Notes: generated by a model from the letters alone, not told the origin. A DNA stretch of 64,000 bases from Aeromonas rivuli (GCF_000820045.1 NZ_CDBJ01000062.1:56761-120760), one strand, 5' to 3'. Shown: positions 10,301-19,238, counted from the first letter of the stretch. Numbers and translations are program-made.

Positions 10301-10323
10301 GAAGGGCGCCACAGGCGCCCTTC
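10301..10323 (-). terminator. Hairpin downstream of yfiRNB
   Basis: GAAGGGCGCC (10301-10310) and GGCGCCCTTC (10314-10323) form a perfect 10-bp stem with a 3-nt loop, 45 bp beyond the yfiB stop. On the minus strand it is followed by TTGTC, so the T tract is weak. Confidence 0.55.
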
Positions 10324-10367
10324 TCTTGCATCACACTCCCGCGCATCATGCGCTCACCGTCACCGGC

Positions 10368-10847
10368 TTACTGGTTGGGGATCACGATGGAGACCCGACG
10401 ATTCTGGGCCCTGCCTTCACGGGTCTTGTTGTCGGCGATGGGTTCAACCTCGCCTCGCCCCTGAATGATCAGGTTGGCCGGAACCATGCCGGCCAGGACC
10501 ATGACATCGGCCACCGACTGGGCACGGGTCAGAGAGAGCCGCTGGTTATAATCGGCCGGGCCGTTGGTGTCGGTATGACCTTCGATCCGCACCCGGTTCA
10601 AACCGACCAGTTGCAAATTGTCGGCCAATGTACGCACAGCCCCTTGAGTCTGCTCGCTGAGTCGGCCCACATCGTTGGCAAACAATACCCGATTGGAGAG
10701 ATCCAGGGTCCAGCCCTCTTCGGTCAATCGGAATCCCTGCTCCTTGAGCATGGCGAGCTGTTCGGCGCTCAGGCCCGTCTGGGTGGCGCAGCCACCAAGC
10801 AGCGTCAGCAGCAGCCCGGTCAGGGCGACACGAATAACCATCTTCAT
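10368..10847 (-). CDS. yfiB: OmpA-like outer-membrane lipoprotein YfiB
   Basis: This 159-residue protein has a lipoprotein signal peptide (lipobox LLGGC, mature Cys about 20) and a C-terminal OmpA/peptidoglycan-binding domain (about 50-155) with the motifs RIEGHTDTNGPADYNQRLSLTRAQSV and NRRVSIVI. In Pseudomonas YfiB captures the periplasmic inhibitor YfiR and so relieves the diguanylate cyclase YfiN. The gene order yfiR-yfiN-yfiB is the same here. Its start codon shares one base with the yfiN stop (TAATG), which indicates tight translational coupling. The role is inferred from family and context. Confidence 0.85.
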   Translation of the reverse strand: MKMVIRVALTGLLLTLLGGCATQTGLSAEQLAMLKEQGFRLTEEGWTLDLSNRVLFANDVGRLSEQTQGAVRTLADNLQLVGLNRVRIEGHTDTNGPADYNQRLSLTRAQSVADVMVLAGMVPANLIIQGRGEVEPIADNKTREGRAQNRRVSIVIPNQ

Positions 10848-12115
10848 TACCTACTTTCCTCTTTGGGTGTGTGAACCTCTGACTCCCTGGCCCGCTGCGC
10901 CTTGTCTTGCCGCTTGGCAAGATACATGGCGTGATCGGCGTGCTGCAACAGGGCCTCGGCGCTGTCGCCATCGGTGGGGAAATGGGCCGCCCCTATGCTG
11001 AGGGTGCAATCGAGCCGACTGCCATCGGCCAGGGCAATGGATTCGGCCATGGCCTTGCCGATGCGATTGATGATATCGACCACATCCCGATCGGCCGAGA
11101 TGGGGCTGAGCAGTACCACGAACTCATCGCCCCCCAGGCGCGCCACCAAGTCTTGTGGCCTGAGCTGATGCTGGACACGCCGAGCGATGGCCACCAGCAC
11201 CTCATCCCCGGTGCCATGGCCCAGGTTGTCGTTGATCTGCTTGAAGTTGTCACAATCGAGGTAGAGCAGGGAGAAGCGCTCGGCGCGGGCCCGGCCATTG
11301 TTCATCGCCTGTTGCAATCGAGCCTCAAACAGCGCCCGATTGGGCAATTCGGTGAGGTTGTCGTGGGTGGCCAGGTGCAGCAGGCTGGCATTTTCGCGCT
11401 CTTGATGAGCCTGCCAGGCCTCGAGTTCATCGAGCAGCGAATTGAAATCCTGGCCCAGGGTATTGAGTTCGGTGATGCTCGCTTCGGGCACCCGCAGTTT
11501 CAGGGAACGCTCGCGGCTGACCCCATGGGCCACCTGTGCCAGGGATCTCAGCGGTGTGGTGATGGATCGTTGCATCAGGCGGGCAATATAGAGCGCCCCC
11601 AGGGTACTGAGCAGCATGCAGACCAGCATGGCCGCCAGCACCTGTACCAGGAAGCTGAGCAGATACTGGCCATGACCAACCAGCTTGATGCGGGCAACCT
11701 CGTGGCCATTGTGGATCATGGGCAGTTCGATGGGCCCGGGCAGCACCAATTCGGCCAACTGCCGCTCCAGGGCGAACCAGGGCAAGGAGGCGGGTCTGGA
11801 CCAATAGGCCAGCAACTTCCCCGAGGCGAGCACTATGCTCACCTCGGCCACATCCTCATGGGAGGCAATATTTTGCAGCGCCTCCCGGGCCGCCTCCCCA
11901 TCCTGAAACACCACCGCGGCTTCCGTGGTATAGCCGATGGCGCGCGCCACCAGGTCAAGATTGTGATCCGTGTAAAAACGCAGCGAGAGCATGGCCATGG
12001 CGGTGAGCAAGCCCCCCACCAGGCAGACCGCCGTCAGGGAGACCATCAGGTGGGTGCGATCCAGGCTCTGCCGCAGGGTCAGCCGTTTTTTGCCAAGGCG
12101 GATGAAGGAGATCAT
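10847..12115 (-). CDS. yfiN: Membrane diguanylate cyclase YfiN (DgcN/TpbB type)
   Basis: This 422-residue enzyme makes cyclic di-GMP from GTP. The N-terminus holds a TM helix (about 25-48), a periplasmic PAS-like CHASE8 region, a second TM helix (about 155-180) and a HAMP linker. A GGDEF domain follows (about 250-410). The active site is intact (RLGGDEF), and an RxxD product-inhibition site (RPQD) lies five residues before GGDEF, so feedback inhibition is expected. The start overlaps the yfiR stop by 4 bp (ATGA) and the stop overlaps the yfiB start by 1 bp. In the known system YfiR binds the periplasmic domain and represses the cyclase. Confidence 0.9.
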   Translation of the reverse strand: MISFIRLGKKRLTLRQSLDRTHLMVSLTAVCLVGGLLTAMAMLSLRFYTDHNLDLVARAIGYTTEAAVVFQDGEAAREALQNIASHEDVAEVSIVLASGKLLAYWSRPASLPWFALERQLAELVLPGPIELPMIHNGHEVARIKLVGHGQYLLSFLVQVLAAMLVCMLLSTLGALYIARLMQRSITTPLRSLAQVAHGVSRERSLKLRVPEASITELNTLGQDFNSLLDELEAWQAHQERENASLLHLATHDNLTELPNRALFEARLQQAMNNGRARAERFSLLYLDCDNFKQINDNLGHGTGDEVLVAIARRVQHQLRPQDLVARLGGDEFVVLLSPISADRDVVDIINRIGKAMAESIALADGSRLDCTLSIGAAHFPTDGDSAEALLQHADHAMYLAKRQDKAQRARESEVHTPKEESR

Positions 12116-12681
12116 GGTCGCGCCTCGTCAGCCCGGCCCAGCTTGAGCACGGCGGGATGCACCTTGACCCCGCTCAGGGCCAGGGCATCGAGATTGACGT
12201 TGAAGCGCACTCGCTCATCCCCCACCTGCAGGCAGAAGACACTGCTGGTGCTGCAAGGGCCATCCTTCTCACTGATGCTGAGTACGGCATGGCCTTGCAA
12301 ATGGGCAAACAGCGCCAGCCGTTCGGCCTCGGTGACATCCCCCAGATAGATCACATCGCAATGCCCCGGGATCAGGGGATCGCCAACACTGTAGCGGCTG
12401 ACCGTGACCCGGCGGCCATTGGCTTGCTGGCGAAGATGAAAGAGGCTATCGGCATACTCGGTCGGCCCCAGCACACAGAGTCGCAATACAGGGGGTTCCA
12501 CAGGCCAGCGGGTATAGCTGAGGATATCGAGCACCGTCTGGCGCACGTGTTCCACGCGCAACTCGGCCTGGGTGCCAGAACGGCCAGGGGTCTGGATATC
12601 GGCCAGAGCCAGGGAGCTTGCCAGCAGGAAGAAACCAGCAAACAGATGAAGCAGATACGATAAGTGCATAGGTTTGATCAT
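12112..12681 (-). CDS. yfiR: Periplasmic YfiN inhibitor YfiR
   Basis: This is a 189-residue YfiR (DUF4154) family protein with a cleavable signal peptide (hydrophobic run LLHLFAGFFLLASSLALA, then DIQ). Four cysteines in the mature part (LRLC, PGHC, GPC and VFC contexts) match the two disulfide pairs expected in YfiR, through which redox state may influence YfiN control. The frame is open further upstream. I chose ATG 12681; ATG 12669 is equally possible, as neither has a strong ribosome site. It is the first gene of yfiRNB. Confidence 0.82.
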   Translation of the reverse strand: MIKPMHLSYLLHLFAGFFLLASSLALADIQTPGRSGTQAELRVEHVRQTVLDILSYTRWPVEPPVLRLCVLGPTEYADSLFHLRQQANGRRVTVSRYSVGDPLIPGHCDVIYLGDVTEAERLALFAHLQGHAVLSISEKDGPCSTSSVFCLQVGDERVRFNVNLDALALSGVKVHPAVLKLGRADEARP

Positions 12682-12785
12682 AGAGATAGCCGAACAGATC
12701 CTAACATGTCCCTGAACCACAGGGTTAGCCCGACAGTGCCGTGCCACGGCGCTTCCTGTCAACCGCCAGCGCCAGCATAACGCCG

Positions 12786-12794
12786 TTATCCACA
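12786..12794 (+). promoter_or_regulatory. Consensus DnaA box 9-mer
   Basis: TTATCCACA is a perfect consensus DnaA-binding 9-mer in the yfiR-tyrR gap. A single site may be chance, but the window also has the pair at 65-87. Confidence 0.25.
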
Positions 12795-12848
12795 GCGCTG
12801 GCCTCCAAGGCCATGATAGATCAAAACAGGTTCTGGCCTTTTTCCATA

Positions 12849-12870
12849 GAAAAAGAGGCCAAACGGCCCC
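12849..12870 (-). terminator. tyrR terminator
   Basis: On the minus strand GGGGCC, loop GTTT and GGCCTC (one G-T wobble) are followed by TTTTTCT, 27 bp after the tyrR stop. This is a conventional intrinsic terminator. Confidence 0.7.
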
Positions 12871-12896
12871 TTTGCATCGGCTGAAGAGCGGGTCTG

Positions 12897-14444
12897 TTAC
12901 TTCTTGCCGATGCCATATTCCCGCAGCTTGTTGGCGATGGCGGTGTGGGAGACCCCGAGGCGCTTGGCAAGCTGGCGGGTCGAGGGGAAGGCCGGGTAGA
13001 GACGCGCCAGCAAGCGGCTCTCGAAGCGCTTGACCGCCTCGTCCAGTGCCCCTTCGAACCACTCGTCGATGAGCGGCATGGCATCGGGGGCGACCGGCAG
13101 GTCTATCTGTTCGGGGCCAATCTCGTCCCCTTCCAGCAGCGTCATGGCGCGGTAGAGGCAGTTGCGCAGCTGACGCACGTTGCCCGGCCAGCGGTAGGCG
13201 GTCAGGTATTCGGCCATGTTACGGGTGAAGCGTGGGCGCGGGCGCTGCAACTCGCTGGCGAAACGGGCGACGAACTGCTGGGCCAGGGCCATGATATCCG
13301 CCTTGCGCTCGCGCAGGGGGGGCAGCGCCAGACTCAGCACGTTGAGACGGTAGTAGAGATCTTCGCGAAACTTGCCCTCGGCCACCAGATCCAGCAACTG
13401 CTTCTGGGTGGTGCAGATGAAGCGCACATTGACCTTCACCTCCTGCTCGTCGCCGACCCGGCGAAACACCCCGTCTTGCAGCACGCGCAGGAACTTGGTC
13501 TGCAGGTGCGCGGACATGTCCCCTATCTCATCGAGCATCAGGGTGCCACCGCTGGCGAGCTCGAGTACACCGCGCTTGCCCTCGGTGTTATTGCCAAAGG
13601 CGCCGGGGGCATAGCCAAACAGCTCGCTCTCGGCCACGTTGTCGGGCATGGCGGCACAGTTGAGGGCCATAAAGGGGTGGCTGGAGCGCAGGCTGGCCCC
13701 ATGACAGGCGCGGGCCAGCAGCTCCTTGCCGGTGCCGGTTTCGCCGACGATGAGCAAGGGAGCATCCTGCATCGCCAACTTGCTGGCCTCAGTCAGAACC
13801 TGTCTCATCTTGGGGCTCTCTGCCTGCAGATGCTCGAAACCGCCCACCTCGATGGCATGCAGGGCGCTGAAATGCAGACCGACCCGGCGGGCAGACTTGA
13901 GCACCACCACGGCGCCCGCCAGAGCTTGCTTGCCCTTCTCTTCGGCCACGAACAGCGGCATCAGATCCGCCAGGTACTCCTCACCGCCCAGGCTCAGCTT
14001 GCAGGTCTGCGGCTTGATGTCGCTCGACTCGAGCCAACGGGTGAAGGCGAAGCCCTTGATCAGGGAGCCGAGGGCTACCCCCTTGACCTCCTCCTGTGGC
14101 AGGTTGAGGGTGGTCAGGGCCGACTGGTTGACCTGGGTGATGCGACCGCGACTGTCGAGGGAGAACACCAGATCCGGCAGCGCCTTGAGCAGGGCGCGGA
14201 TCTCGTGATGCTCCCGCTCGGAGGGCAGGTAGGGGATGGTCTTGACGTCATGTACCCCGGGGATGCGGCGGATCTCGGGCATCAGGTGCTGGAAGTCGCG
14301 AAACTCCAGCTCGGGGAAATTGAGGTAGATGATGCCTGTGGTATCGATTTCGATGCCGCGCAGATCGATATTGTGCTCCACCAGACGATCGAGCAATTCC
14401 CGGGTCAGACCCAGGCGGTCTTCACAGCTGACTTCAAGACGCAT
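12897..14444 (-). CDS. tyrR: Aromatic amino-acid regulator TyrR
   Basis: This 515-residue transcription factor is the same length as enterobacterial TyrR. An N-terminal ACT domain (MRLEVSCEDRLGLTRELL) and a PAS domain (about 80-190) come first. An AAA+ sigma-54-activator-like core follows, with Walker A GETGTGKE and Walker B GGTLMLDEIGDM. The C-terminal HTH is at about 480-510 (STRQLAKRLGVSHTAIANKL). The sigma-54 contact loop is degenerate (APGAFGNNTEG instead of GAFTGA), as expected for a regulator that acts on sigma-70 promoters. It sits downstream of phhAB on the same strand, which fits TyrR control of phenylalanine hydroxylation. It has its own terminator. Confidence 0.95.
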   Translation of the reverse strand: MRLEVSCEDRLGLTRELLDRLVEHNIDLRGIEIDTTGIIYLNFPELEFRDFQHLMPEIRRIPGVHDVKTIPYLPSEREHHEIRALLKALPDLVFSLDSRGRITQVNQSALTTLNLPQEEVKGVALGSLIKGFAFTRWLESSDIKPQTCKLSLGGEEYLADLMPLFVAEEKGKQALAGAVVVLKSARRVGLHFSALHAIEVGGFEHLQAESPKMRQVLTEASKLAMQDAPLLIVGETGTGKELLARACHGASLRSSHPFMALNCAAMPDNVAESELFGYAPGAFGNNTEGKRGVLELASGGTLMLDEIGDMSAHLQTKFLRVLQDGVFRRVGDEQEVKVNVRFICTTQKQLLDLVAEGKFREDLYYRLNVLSLALPPLRERKADIMALAQQFVARFASELQRPRPRFTRNMAEYLTAYRWPGNVRQLRNCLYRAMTLLEGDEIGPEQIDLPVAPDAMPLIDEWFEGALDEAVKRFESRLLARLYPAFPSTRQLAKRLGVSHTAIANKLREYGIGKK

Positions 14445-14605
14445 TCGAGGCAGGCTTCCTGGCTAACTTCATGATGGGCGTGATAATAACGTCTCCCCCC
14501 CGCCAGTGCGAGACTTGCCCGGTAAAAATGAGGGCCCGCCCCGGTTTGCACCGGGCAGGCCCACGACGCCGTCACTACCGTCCCCCTAGAGAGGGCTGGC
14601 GTGCA

Positions 14606-14944
14606 CTATTTGAACAAGCTGTCGGTGCGCGCCGCCATGATGAAGTCATTGCGGTGCAGGCCGTGGATCTTGTGGGTCCACCAGGTCACCGTCACCTTGC
14701 CCCACTCGGTCAGGATCCCCGGGTGATGAAACTCCGCCTCGGCCAGTTCGCCGAGCCGGTTGGTGAAGGCGAGCGCCTCCTTGAAGTTGCGAAAGGTGAA
14801 TTCACGGCGCAGTTGCAGTGCGCCCTGTTCACTCACCGGCTGCCAGTCGGGAAGGGCGCGCATCAGCTCGGCCAATTCATGCTCGCTCACCCTGGGGGCA
14901 TCGGCCCGGCAGGCCTCACAACGCTGGGTTGCCAGTTCAGACAT
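14606..14944 (-). CDS. phhB: Pterin-4a-carbinolamine dehydratase PhhB
   Basis: This 112-residue enzyme recycles the 4a-hydroxytetrahydropterin cofactor formed by phenylalanine hydroxylase. ATG 14944 was chosen over an upstream one because AGAAGGAG precedes it and the protein then starts [14 protein letters not shown] as in other PhhB proteins. The family motif EAEFHHPGI, containing the catalytic His pair, and the [11 protein letters not shown] segment are present. It lies 58 bp downstream of phhA on the same strand and forms an operon with it. Confidence 0.92.
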   Translation of the reverse strand: MSELATQRCEACRADAPRVSEHELAELMRALPDWQPVSEQGALQLRREFTFRNFKEALAFTNRLGELAEAEFHHPGILTEWGKVTVTWWTHKIHGLHRNDFIMAARTDSLFK

Positions 14945-15002
14945 GTTTTTCTCCTTCTCTAACGAAAGCGGGATGTCAGGCACCAGGCCTGGATGATCGG
15001 GT

Positions 15003-15797
15003 TCAACTTGCGGCCTGGATCTGCCTGGGGGGATAGAGGGGCTCGAACAGACCCAATTCCCTGGCCCTGGTCAATTGCGCCAGTATCTCCTCCCGGGTCA
15101 GGGTATAGAGGCTGTCCAGGCTCGGCAGCACATAATAGAGGGGCTGCATGATGTCGATGCGATAGGGGGTGCGCAGCACATCTTGCAGCGCGAAAGGGGC
15201 GCGGCGCGGCGTGTCGGACAGGGCATAGGCGGTCTCGCCGATGGAGGAGAGGATGCCGCCGCCATAGATGCGCAACCCCTGCTCGGTTTGCAGCAAACCA
15301 AACTCCACGGTGAACCAGTAGAGCCGGGCCAGGAAGACCCTCTCCTCCTTGTTGGCACTGAGTCCCAGCTGGCCATAGGTGTGGGTGAAATCGGCGAAGG
15401 CCGGATTGGTCAACATGGCGCAGTGGCCGAAGATCTCGTGGAAGATGTCCGGCTCTTGCAGATAATCGAGCTCATCACGGCGGCGGATGAAGGTGGCCAC
15501 CGGGAACTGGCGATGGGCGAGCAATTCGAAGAAACGGTCGAAGGATATGAGCGCCGGCACCGCCACCACCGACCAGCCGGTGCAGGGCGCGAGCACGGCA
15601 TTGATCTCCCCCAGCTGAGGAATGCGATCCCGGGGCAGCTCGAGCAGGTCCAGCCCGGCCTGATACTCGGCGCAGGCCCGCCCGGCCAGACAAGGCAACT
15701 GACGCTCGATCAATATCTGCCAGGTAGCATGTTCATCGTCGCTGTAGTCGATGAATCCCTGGCTATCCGCTTGGCGGGCACTGTAGTGATTTCCCAT
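15003..15797 (-). CDS. phhA: Phenylalanine 4-monooxygenase PhhA
   Basis: This 264-residue tetrahydropterin-dependent iron enzyme converts phenylalanine to tyrosine. Iron ligands are visible: two His in [13 protein letters not shown] and the Glu in [10 protein letters not shown]. The GGGILSS segment is also conserved. The frame extends upstream to ATG 15842, but ATG 15797 ([15 protein letters not shown]) has an AGGA site nine bases before it and matches the length of Pseudomonas PhhA (about 262), so I prefer it. It is followed by phhB. TyrR-dependent control is plausible because tyrR is adjacent, but I found no convincing TyrR box between this start and the upstream terminator. Confidence 0.93.
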   Translation of the reverse strand: MGNHYSARQADSQGFIDYSDDEHATWQILIERQLPCLAGRACAEYQAGLDLLELPRDRIPQLGEINAVLAPCTGWSVVAVPALISFDRFFELLAHRQFPVATFIRRRDELDYLQEPDIFHEIFGHCAMLTNPAFADFTHTYGQLGLSANKEERVFLARLYWFTVEFGLLQTEQGLRIYGGGILSSIGETAYALSDTPRRAPFALQDVLRTPYRIDIMQPLYYVLPSLDSLYTLTREEILAQLTRARELGLFEPLYPPRQIQAAS

Positions 15798-15935
15798 GCT
15801 GGCATCCTGCGACATCGGTGGCGATAGCGAGTCGGTCGCCATGTCCGTGAGCCACTCCCATTGGCTCAGAAGAGGTTATCTTGCCCAACCACTGACAGCA
15901 GGGCCTGATGGGATCACTGTAACGATTTCTCCCCT

Positions 15936-15964
15936 AAAAAAGCAGCCGACCCAGGGTCGGCTGC
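15936..15964 (-). terminator. ycjF terminator
   Basis: GCAGCCGACCC (15942-15952) and GGGTCGGCTGC (15954-15964) pair, and the minus strand continues into TTTTTT (15936-15941). It is a strong intrinsic terminator 47 bp after the ycjF stop that separates it from phhA. Confidence 0.85.
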
Positions 15965-16010
15965 GCATTGATGAATGTAAAGAAAATGTGACAGGCGGGC
16001 TCATCCCCGA

Positions 16011-17036
16011 CTACCCCTTGCTCAGGTAGCCCGCTATCTTGCGCACCAGCCCCTTGCGCATCTCGGAGAGTCTGGGCTTCTCGTCCGCGCACCAGGGCAG
16101 CGGGCGGCACGCCTCTATGGTGCGCAGGCCAAGCCGGGCAGTGAGCAGACCGGCCCCCACCCCTTGCGCCGCCCGGGCCGAGAGCTTGGCGGTCAATTCC
16201 GCCCCCAGCAGATCCATGCCCACCTCGGTCACCAGCTCGGTCGCGCCGGCATAGAGCATGTTGCGAAATACCTGACGGATCAGGTGAATGCGGCTCCAGT
16301 AGCCGAGCTCGATGGCATAGACATCGGCGATATCTTCAATCATGCGCAGGTTGCGCCACAGCATCAGCATCATGTCGACGGCGGCGAGGGGGCTCAGTGC
16401 CACCAGCACCGCCGCCTCCCCCGACCACTTGGCCACCCGGGCCTGGGCTAGCTTGTCGCGCTCGGTCAGCACCAGCTGGCTGTAGAGGGTCAGCACCTCG
16501 CGATCGCTGTGGCTCTCGTCGAGCTGGGCGAGCCAGTGCTGATAGCCCTCCCGCCCCTTGTCGCCACTTTTTACCGCCAGCCCTTCGCAAAAGGCTTGCC
16601 CCTGCCCCACCCCCTGATGGGCCAGCAGATCCTCGGCCTTGGAGCGTACATCCTGGCGCCGCTTGAGTTTGCGCAGCCGCAGCCACTCACGCCCGACCAC
16701 GGTCGCGGTGCCGACCAGCACCAGGCCGGAGGCGACAAGCCAGGCTCCACCCCAGAATGGCGAGGCGAGGAAGCTCTCATAGAGAAAGCCGACAAACTGC
16801 CCCAGGGAGAGCAGACCGACCGCCCCCAGGCCCCAGGCCAGCAATCGGTGCCGGCGTCGGGGGCGCACCGTCAAGGCGGGTTCAACCTCGGTCAGTTCAT
16901 CCAGGGCTTCCAGCCGCTCGAAGCTCTCATCCTCCAGCACCTGAGCCTTGGCAAGGGGGGCGGGCTCCGGGGGAGTGAGCGGCTCTTCCAGCACGACTCT
17001 GCCCTGCAACCTGGGCTCCTGTTTTAGCTCATTCAT
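16011..17036 (-). CDS. ycjF: YcjF/TIGR01620 family inner-membrane protein
   Basis: This 341-residue protein is the usual partner of the GTPase-like YcjX. It has a polar, acidic N-terminus (about 1-60), two TM helices (about 66-90 and 98-115), then a cytoplasmic helical DUF697 domain ending about 335. The basic RPRRRHRLL stretch before TM1 fits the positive-inside rule. Start ATG 17036 follows GGAGAG. It is 187 bp downstream of ycjX on the same strand. In other bacteria ycjXF belong to the Psp regulon, so envelope-stress induction is likely. The biochemical role is unknown. Confidence 0.9.
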   Translation of the reverse strand: MNELKQEPRLQGRVVLEEPLTPPEPAPLAKAQVLEDESFERLEALDELTEVEPALTVRPRRRHRLLAWGLGAVGLLSLGQFVGFLYESFLASPFWGGAWLVASGLVLVGTATVVGREWLRLRKLKRRQDVRSKAEDLLAHQGVGQGQAFCEGLAVKSGDKGREGYQHWLAQLDESHSDREVLTLYSQLVLTERDKLAQARVAKWSGEAAVLVALSPLAAVDMMLMLWRNLRMIEDIADVYAIELGYWSRIHLIRQVFRNMLYAGATELVTEVGMDLLGAELTAKLSARAAQGVGAGLLTARLGLRTIEACRPLPWCADEKPRLSEMRKGLVRKIAGYLSKG

Positions 17037-17223
17037 GCCGCTCTCCTCTCTCCCAACCTCTGAGCTGGGAGTTATTCAATGGATCCCTAGACCCGGGATC
17101 ACAACACTGTGTGTCCCGAGCCGGGCCAATTTATTCCAACCGCTCCCCAGCAGACATGCCGGGGAGCATAGAGACATATCATGCAAGGCCATGGCGTTCT
17201 GCCCTGATGGACCCCAATGGCCG

Positions 17224-18639
17224 CTATTCCAGCTTGTCGCCCAGCAAGAACTCCAGGGCGGCATCGAGGCGAATATGGGGCATCGCCTGATGGGGGCTCA
17301 TGGGCAGAGGACGGAAGGCCTGGAAGTCGAATTGCTGACCCTGCCACCAGGCGGCAGACGGGATCTGGGCCGGCACTTCCCCCGGGAATATCAGCAGTGG
17401 CTCACCGGCGAGACTGGTGCCCTTGATGGCCGGAAACTCGCGCCCGCCCGCCATGCCCTTGCCCGCGTCGGTCGCCTTGATGGAGGCCAGCGCCAGACAC
17501 TCGGTCGCGATGCCTTCGAAGCGCGCCTGACCCCGTCCGCTCTGCACCAGATGCTGCAGCAAGGAGACCAGGGGAGCATGTTGATCCGGAGTGACGTGAT
17601 CGGCCTTGCTCGCCACAAACAGCAGCTTGTCGATGCGCGGCGCAAACAAGCGGCGCCACCAGCTGCTCTTGCCATAGGCAAAGCTCTCCATGATGCGGGC
17701 GATGGATTGCTGCATGTCGCCGAAGCTCTCGGCCCCGGCGTTGAGGGGTTGCAGACAGTCCACCAGCACTATCTGGCGATCGAAACCGGCGAAATGTTGC
17801 TCGTAGAAGCCTTGCACCAGATGCTGCTTGTACTGCTCGAAGCGCCGCTTGAGGGTGAGATACAGGCTCTCTTCCCCCAGGGTTCCCGCGGGGCTCTCCC
17901 AGACCCAGGGCACGAACTGCAACATGGGGGCCCCCTGATATTCCCCCGGCAGCACGAAACGACCGGGTTGAATGAGGTGCAGCCCCAGCTCGCGCTTGCA
18001 GGCATGCAGATAGTCGGTGTAACGCTCGGCGAGACGCGCCACCTCCCCCTCATCAAATGCTTGTTCCGCTCGCCAAGGCTGACCCTGCTCGGTCAGCTGC
18101 CAGGACGCGGCCAGGGCTTGCAAGGCGGGGCGTTTGAGCTGCTCGCGCACCTGCTCGCTCCACTGCTCGTAGCTCAGTTCAAGCAGCGGCAGATCCAGCA
18201 ACCACTCCCCCGGGTAATCCACCAAGTCCAGATAGAGGGTCGATACCTCCCCCAAGTGGCGACGCAGAGGGTGGCGGGTGCGATAACGCAGCTCGAGGCG
18301 AACCTCGGCCACGCCACGGGTCGCCTCGGGCCAGGCGGGGGGATCGGCGAAGAGGCTGCCCAGCCCCCGTTCATAGGGAAAGGTGGGAATGTGCAGATTC
18401 TGCTGAGGCACGCGGCGCGCGCCCAGCAGACGCCCCTGACGGGCGGCATCCCAGAGGGGCAGGCGGCCATCGATGGCGGCATGCTCGAGCTGATGGACCA
18501 GGGCGGTGATGAAGGCGGTCTTGCCGCTGCGCGACAAGCCGGTCACCGCCAGACGCAGGTGCCTGTCACGCACCCGATTCACCGCGTCCTCGGCCTTGTG
18601 CTGCAAGGCCGAGAGCTTTCTCTCCAGAGTGCGTATCAA
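17224..18639 (-). CDS. ycjX: YcjX, GTP-binding stress protein
   Basis: This 471-residue P-loop protein of the YcjX/DUF463 family has the Walker A variant GLSRSGKT (about 36-43), the conserved YLDLVDYPGEWLLDLPLL block, and the NKxD-like segment LLFVASKADHV. The start appears to be TTG at 18637-18639. The TTG shares its last two bases with the pspC stop TGA (TTGA overlap), and the resulting N-terminus MIRTLERKLSAL fits E. coli YcjX. No AUG lies nearby. The rare start and the overlap imply that translation depends on coupling to pspC. It is part of the pspABC-ycjX transcription unit. Confidence 0.9.
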   Translation of the reverse strand: MIRTLERKLSALQHKAEDAVNRVRDRHLRLAVTGLSRSGKTAFITALVHQLEHAAIDGRLPLWDAARQGRLLGARRVPQQNLHIPTFPYERGLGSLFADPPAWPEATRGVAEVRLELRYRTRHPLRRHLGEVSTLYLDLVDYPGEWLLDLPLLELSYEQWSEQVREQLKRPALQALAASWQLTEQGQPWRAEQAFDEGEVARLAERYTDYLHACKRELGLHLIQPGRFVLPGEYQGAPMLQFVPWVWESPAGTLGEESLYLTLKRRFEQYKQHLVQGFYEQHFAGFDRQIVLVDCLQPLNAGAESFGDMQQSIARIMESFAYGKSSWWRRLFAPRIDKLLFVASKADHVTPDQHAPLVSLLQHLVQSGRGQARFEGIATECLALASIKATDAGKGMAGGREFPAIKGTSLAGEPLLIFPGEVPAQIPSAAWWQGQQFDFQAFRPLPMSPHQAMPHIRLDAALEFLLGDKLE

Positions 18640-19043
18640 AGTTTGTTGAATTCTCGCTGCAGGGTGAACTCCTTGGAGGTCACCAGTTTCTCGATCCGCT
18701 GCACCCTGGGCTCCAGGGCGGCCAGCTCGCGGCTCACCTTGTCCAGGGCCTGCAACGGCGTCATGCCCGCCTGCCAGCTATGGGCCTTCATCCGGCTCTC
18801 CGCAGGAGTCGGCGAGTCGGGCGTCAGCAACACCGGCTTCTTGTCGAGCAGGAACCAGGCCGCGATATAGGCGGTGAAGGTGATGAAACCGGCGAAGATG
18901 AGGCCACTGATGGCCAGCAATCGCACTATCCAGGTCTCGACCCCAAAGTACTCGGCGAGACCGGCACAGATACCGGCGATACGCCCCTTCTGGGGATCGC
19001 GGTAGAGATTGCGGCGGCTCTCTTGTCCAAAGGATTCACTCAT
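18636..19043 (-). CDS. pspC: Phage shock protein C
   Basis: This 135-residue inner-membrane protein senses envelope stress with PspB and binds PspA to release PspF. It has the PspC domain (YRDPQKGRIAGICAGLAEYFGVETWIVRLL, shown here only by its family pattern at about residues 15-45), a TM helix (about 45-68), and a C-terminal cytoplasmic helix ending in LEPRVQRIEKLV. Its ATG overlaps the stop of the second tandem small reading frame by 4 bp (ATGA) and has a GGAGG site 8 bases upstream. Its stop overlaps the ycjX start. The C-terminal coiled segment is typical. Confidence 0.93.
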   Translation of the reverse strand: MSESFGQESRRNLYRDPQKGRIAGICAGLAEYFGVETWIVRLLAISGLIFAGFITFTAYIAAWFLLDKKPVLLTPDSPTPAESRMKAHSWQAGMTPLQALDKVSRELAALEPRVQRIEKLVTSKEFTLQREFNKL

Positions 19044-19141
19044 GCCTTGTTCCTCCAGCCAGGTACCACGGCGTTCTGCCTGGATGCCGAGGCCCCGGAC
19101 ATACCCATCCAGGATTCATCGTTCAGGATAGAGAGGCTCAT
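19040..19141 (-). CDS. Tandem small reading frame 2 between pspB and pspC (33 codons)
   Basis: This is a 33-codon frame beginning MSLSILNDES and ending VVPGWRNKA. Its ATG overlaps the stop of small frame 1 (ATGA), and its stop TGA overlaps the pspC ATG in the same way. A GGAGG Shine-Dalgarno lies 8 bases before the ATG. It is a near copy of small frame 1; its last residues repeat the C-terminus of PspB. The two copies differ at 8 of 33 residues, so there is little sign of selection on the peptide itself. Translation is inferred; it may serve only as a coupling relay. Confidence 0.5.
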   Translation of the reverse strand: MSLSILNDESWMGMSGASASRQNAVVPGWRNKA

Positions 19142-19238
19142 ACCTTGTTCCTCCAGCCAGGTACCTCGGCGTCCTGCCTGGATACCGAGACTCCGAACAT
19201 ACCCATACGGGGCTCATCATTCAGGATAGAGAGGCTCA
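19043..19238. repeat. Two tandem 98-bp repeats derived partly from the pspB 3' end
   Basis: Units 19043-19140 and 19141-19238 are identical at about 86 of 98 positions by eye. A partial third copy of the promoter-distal part (about 38 bp, GGACGCCGAGGTACC onward on the minus strand) lies within the end of pspB. Each unit carries GGCTGGAGGAACAAGG, the Shine-Dalgarno region, directly before an ATG. Because 98 is not a multiple of three, each copy terminates the frame before it and restarts a new one. Confidence 0.9.

Noticed and set aside
15976..15993. TyrR-box-like sequence TGTAAA N6 GTGACA near phhA
   Set aside because: It lies on the ycjF side of a strong minus-strand terminator (15936-15964), about 180 bp before the phhA start, and its right half matches only 4 of 6 positions. 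It is unlikely to control phhA.
17060..17223. Similarity of the ycjX-ycjF gap to the psp tandem unit (CATGGCGTTCTGCC stretch, about 18 of 22 bases)
   Set aside because: The match is short, without the ribosome site or frame overlap. Chance cannot be excluded, so I do not call it a third unit.
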